Shown one piece after another: positions 5,942 to 6,001 of a stretch of 6,001 nucleotides of DNA (position 1 is the stretch's first letter; each line of letters opens with the position of its first letter). Source of the DNA: Candidatus Latescibacterota bacterium (GTDB lineage Bacteria > Latescibacterota > 4484-107 > B68-G9); contig DTXA01000542.1 in assembly GCA_012962735.1 (NCBI GenBank), positions 1-6,001 on the forward strand, read 5' to 3'. A program made the translations under genes and the position numbers. Below the pieces are notes generated by a model. It saw only the letters and a program-made list of their open reading frames with translations, searched no databases and was not told the DNA's origin.

Positions 5942-6001
<60 letters not shown>

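Overview
This is a compact bacterial window in which every recognisable gene lies on the minus strand. It reads from a tRNA at the right edge to a truncated membrane pyrophosphatase at the left edge. In transcription order: initiator tRNA(fMet) (5' end cut by the window edge), a Rho-independent terminator, an MFS-type transporter of unknown substrate, ispE (isoprenoid MEP pathway), tRNA-Gln(UUG), prs (PRPP synthetase), rplY/ctc (ribosomal protein L25, long CTC form), pth (peptidyl-tRNA hydrolase) and hppA (ion-pumping membrane pyrophosphatase, C-terminus missing).

The organism is a bacterium: it has a bacterial-type initiator tRNA, MEP-pathway IspE, L25/CTC and strong Shine-Dalgarno sites. 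The DNA is GC-rich by eye. AGG (Arg), ATA (Ile) and GGG (Gly) codons are frequent, a pattern common in thermophilic or anaerobic lineages. The ispE-prs-rplY-pth core is widely conserved in bacteria. A K+-dependent, probably Na+-type membrane pyrophosphatase fits an anaerobe with a tight energy budget. A Synergistota-like or similar anaerobe is a guess from these traits, not shown by the sequence.

The layout suggests one operon from 5868 leftwards. Gaps are 16 nt or less, or genes overlap (ATGA between the transporter and ispE; hppA's ribosome binding site overlaps the pth stop codon). No gene-free stretch exceeds 100 bases. The only obvious terminator is the hairpin at 5911-5935, after the initiator tRNA. 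No convincing promoter is visible for the operon.

The most unusual point is at 3773-3880. The ispE frame does not stop where IspE proteins normally end. It runs through the whole sense-oriented tRNA-Gln gene and into the first codons of prs. The CCA end of the tRNA lies 18 nt before the prs start. tRNA maturation would therefore cut the ispE message before its stop codon and leave prs with a short leader. Functionally the operon joins isoprenoid and PRPP synthesis, translation upkeep (L25, Pth, tRNA-Gln) and PPi recovery (HppA).
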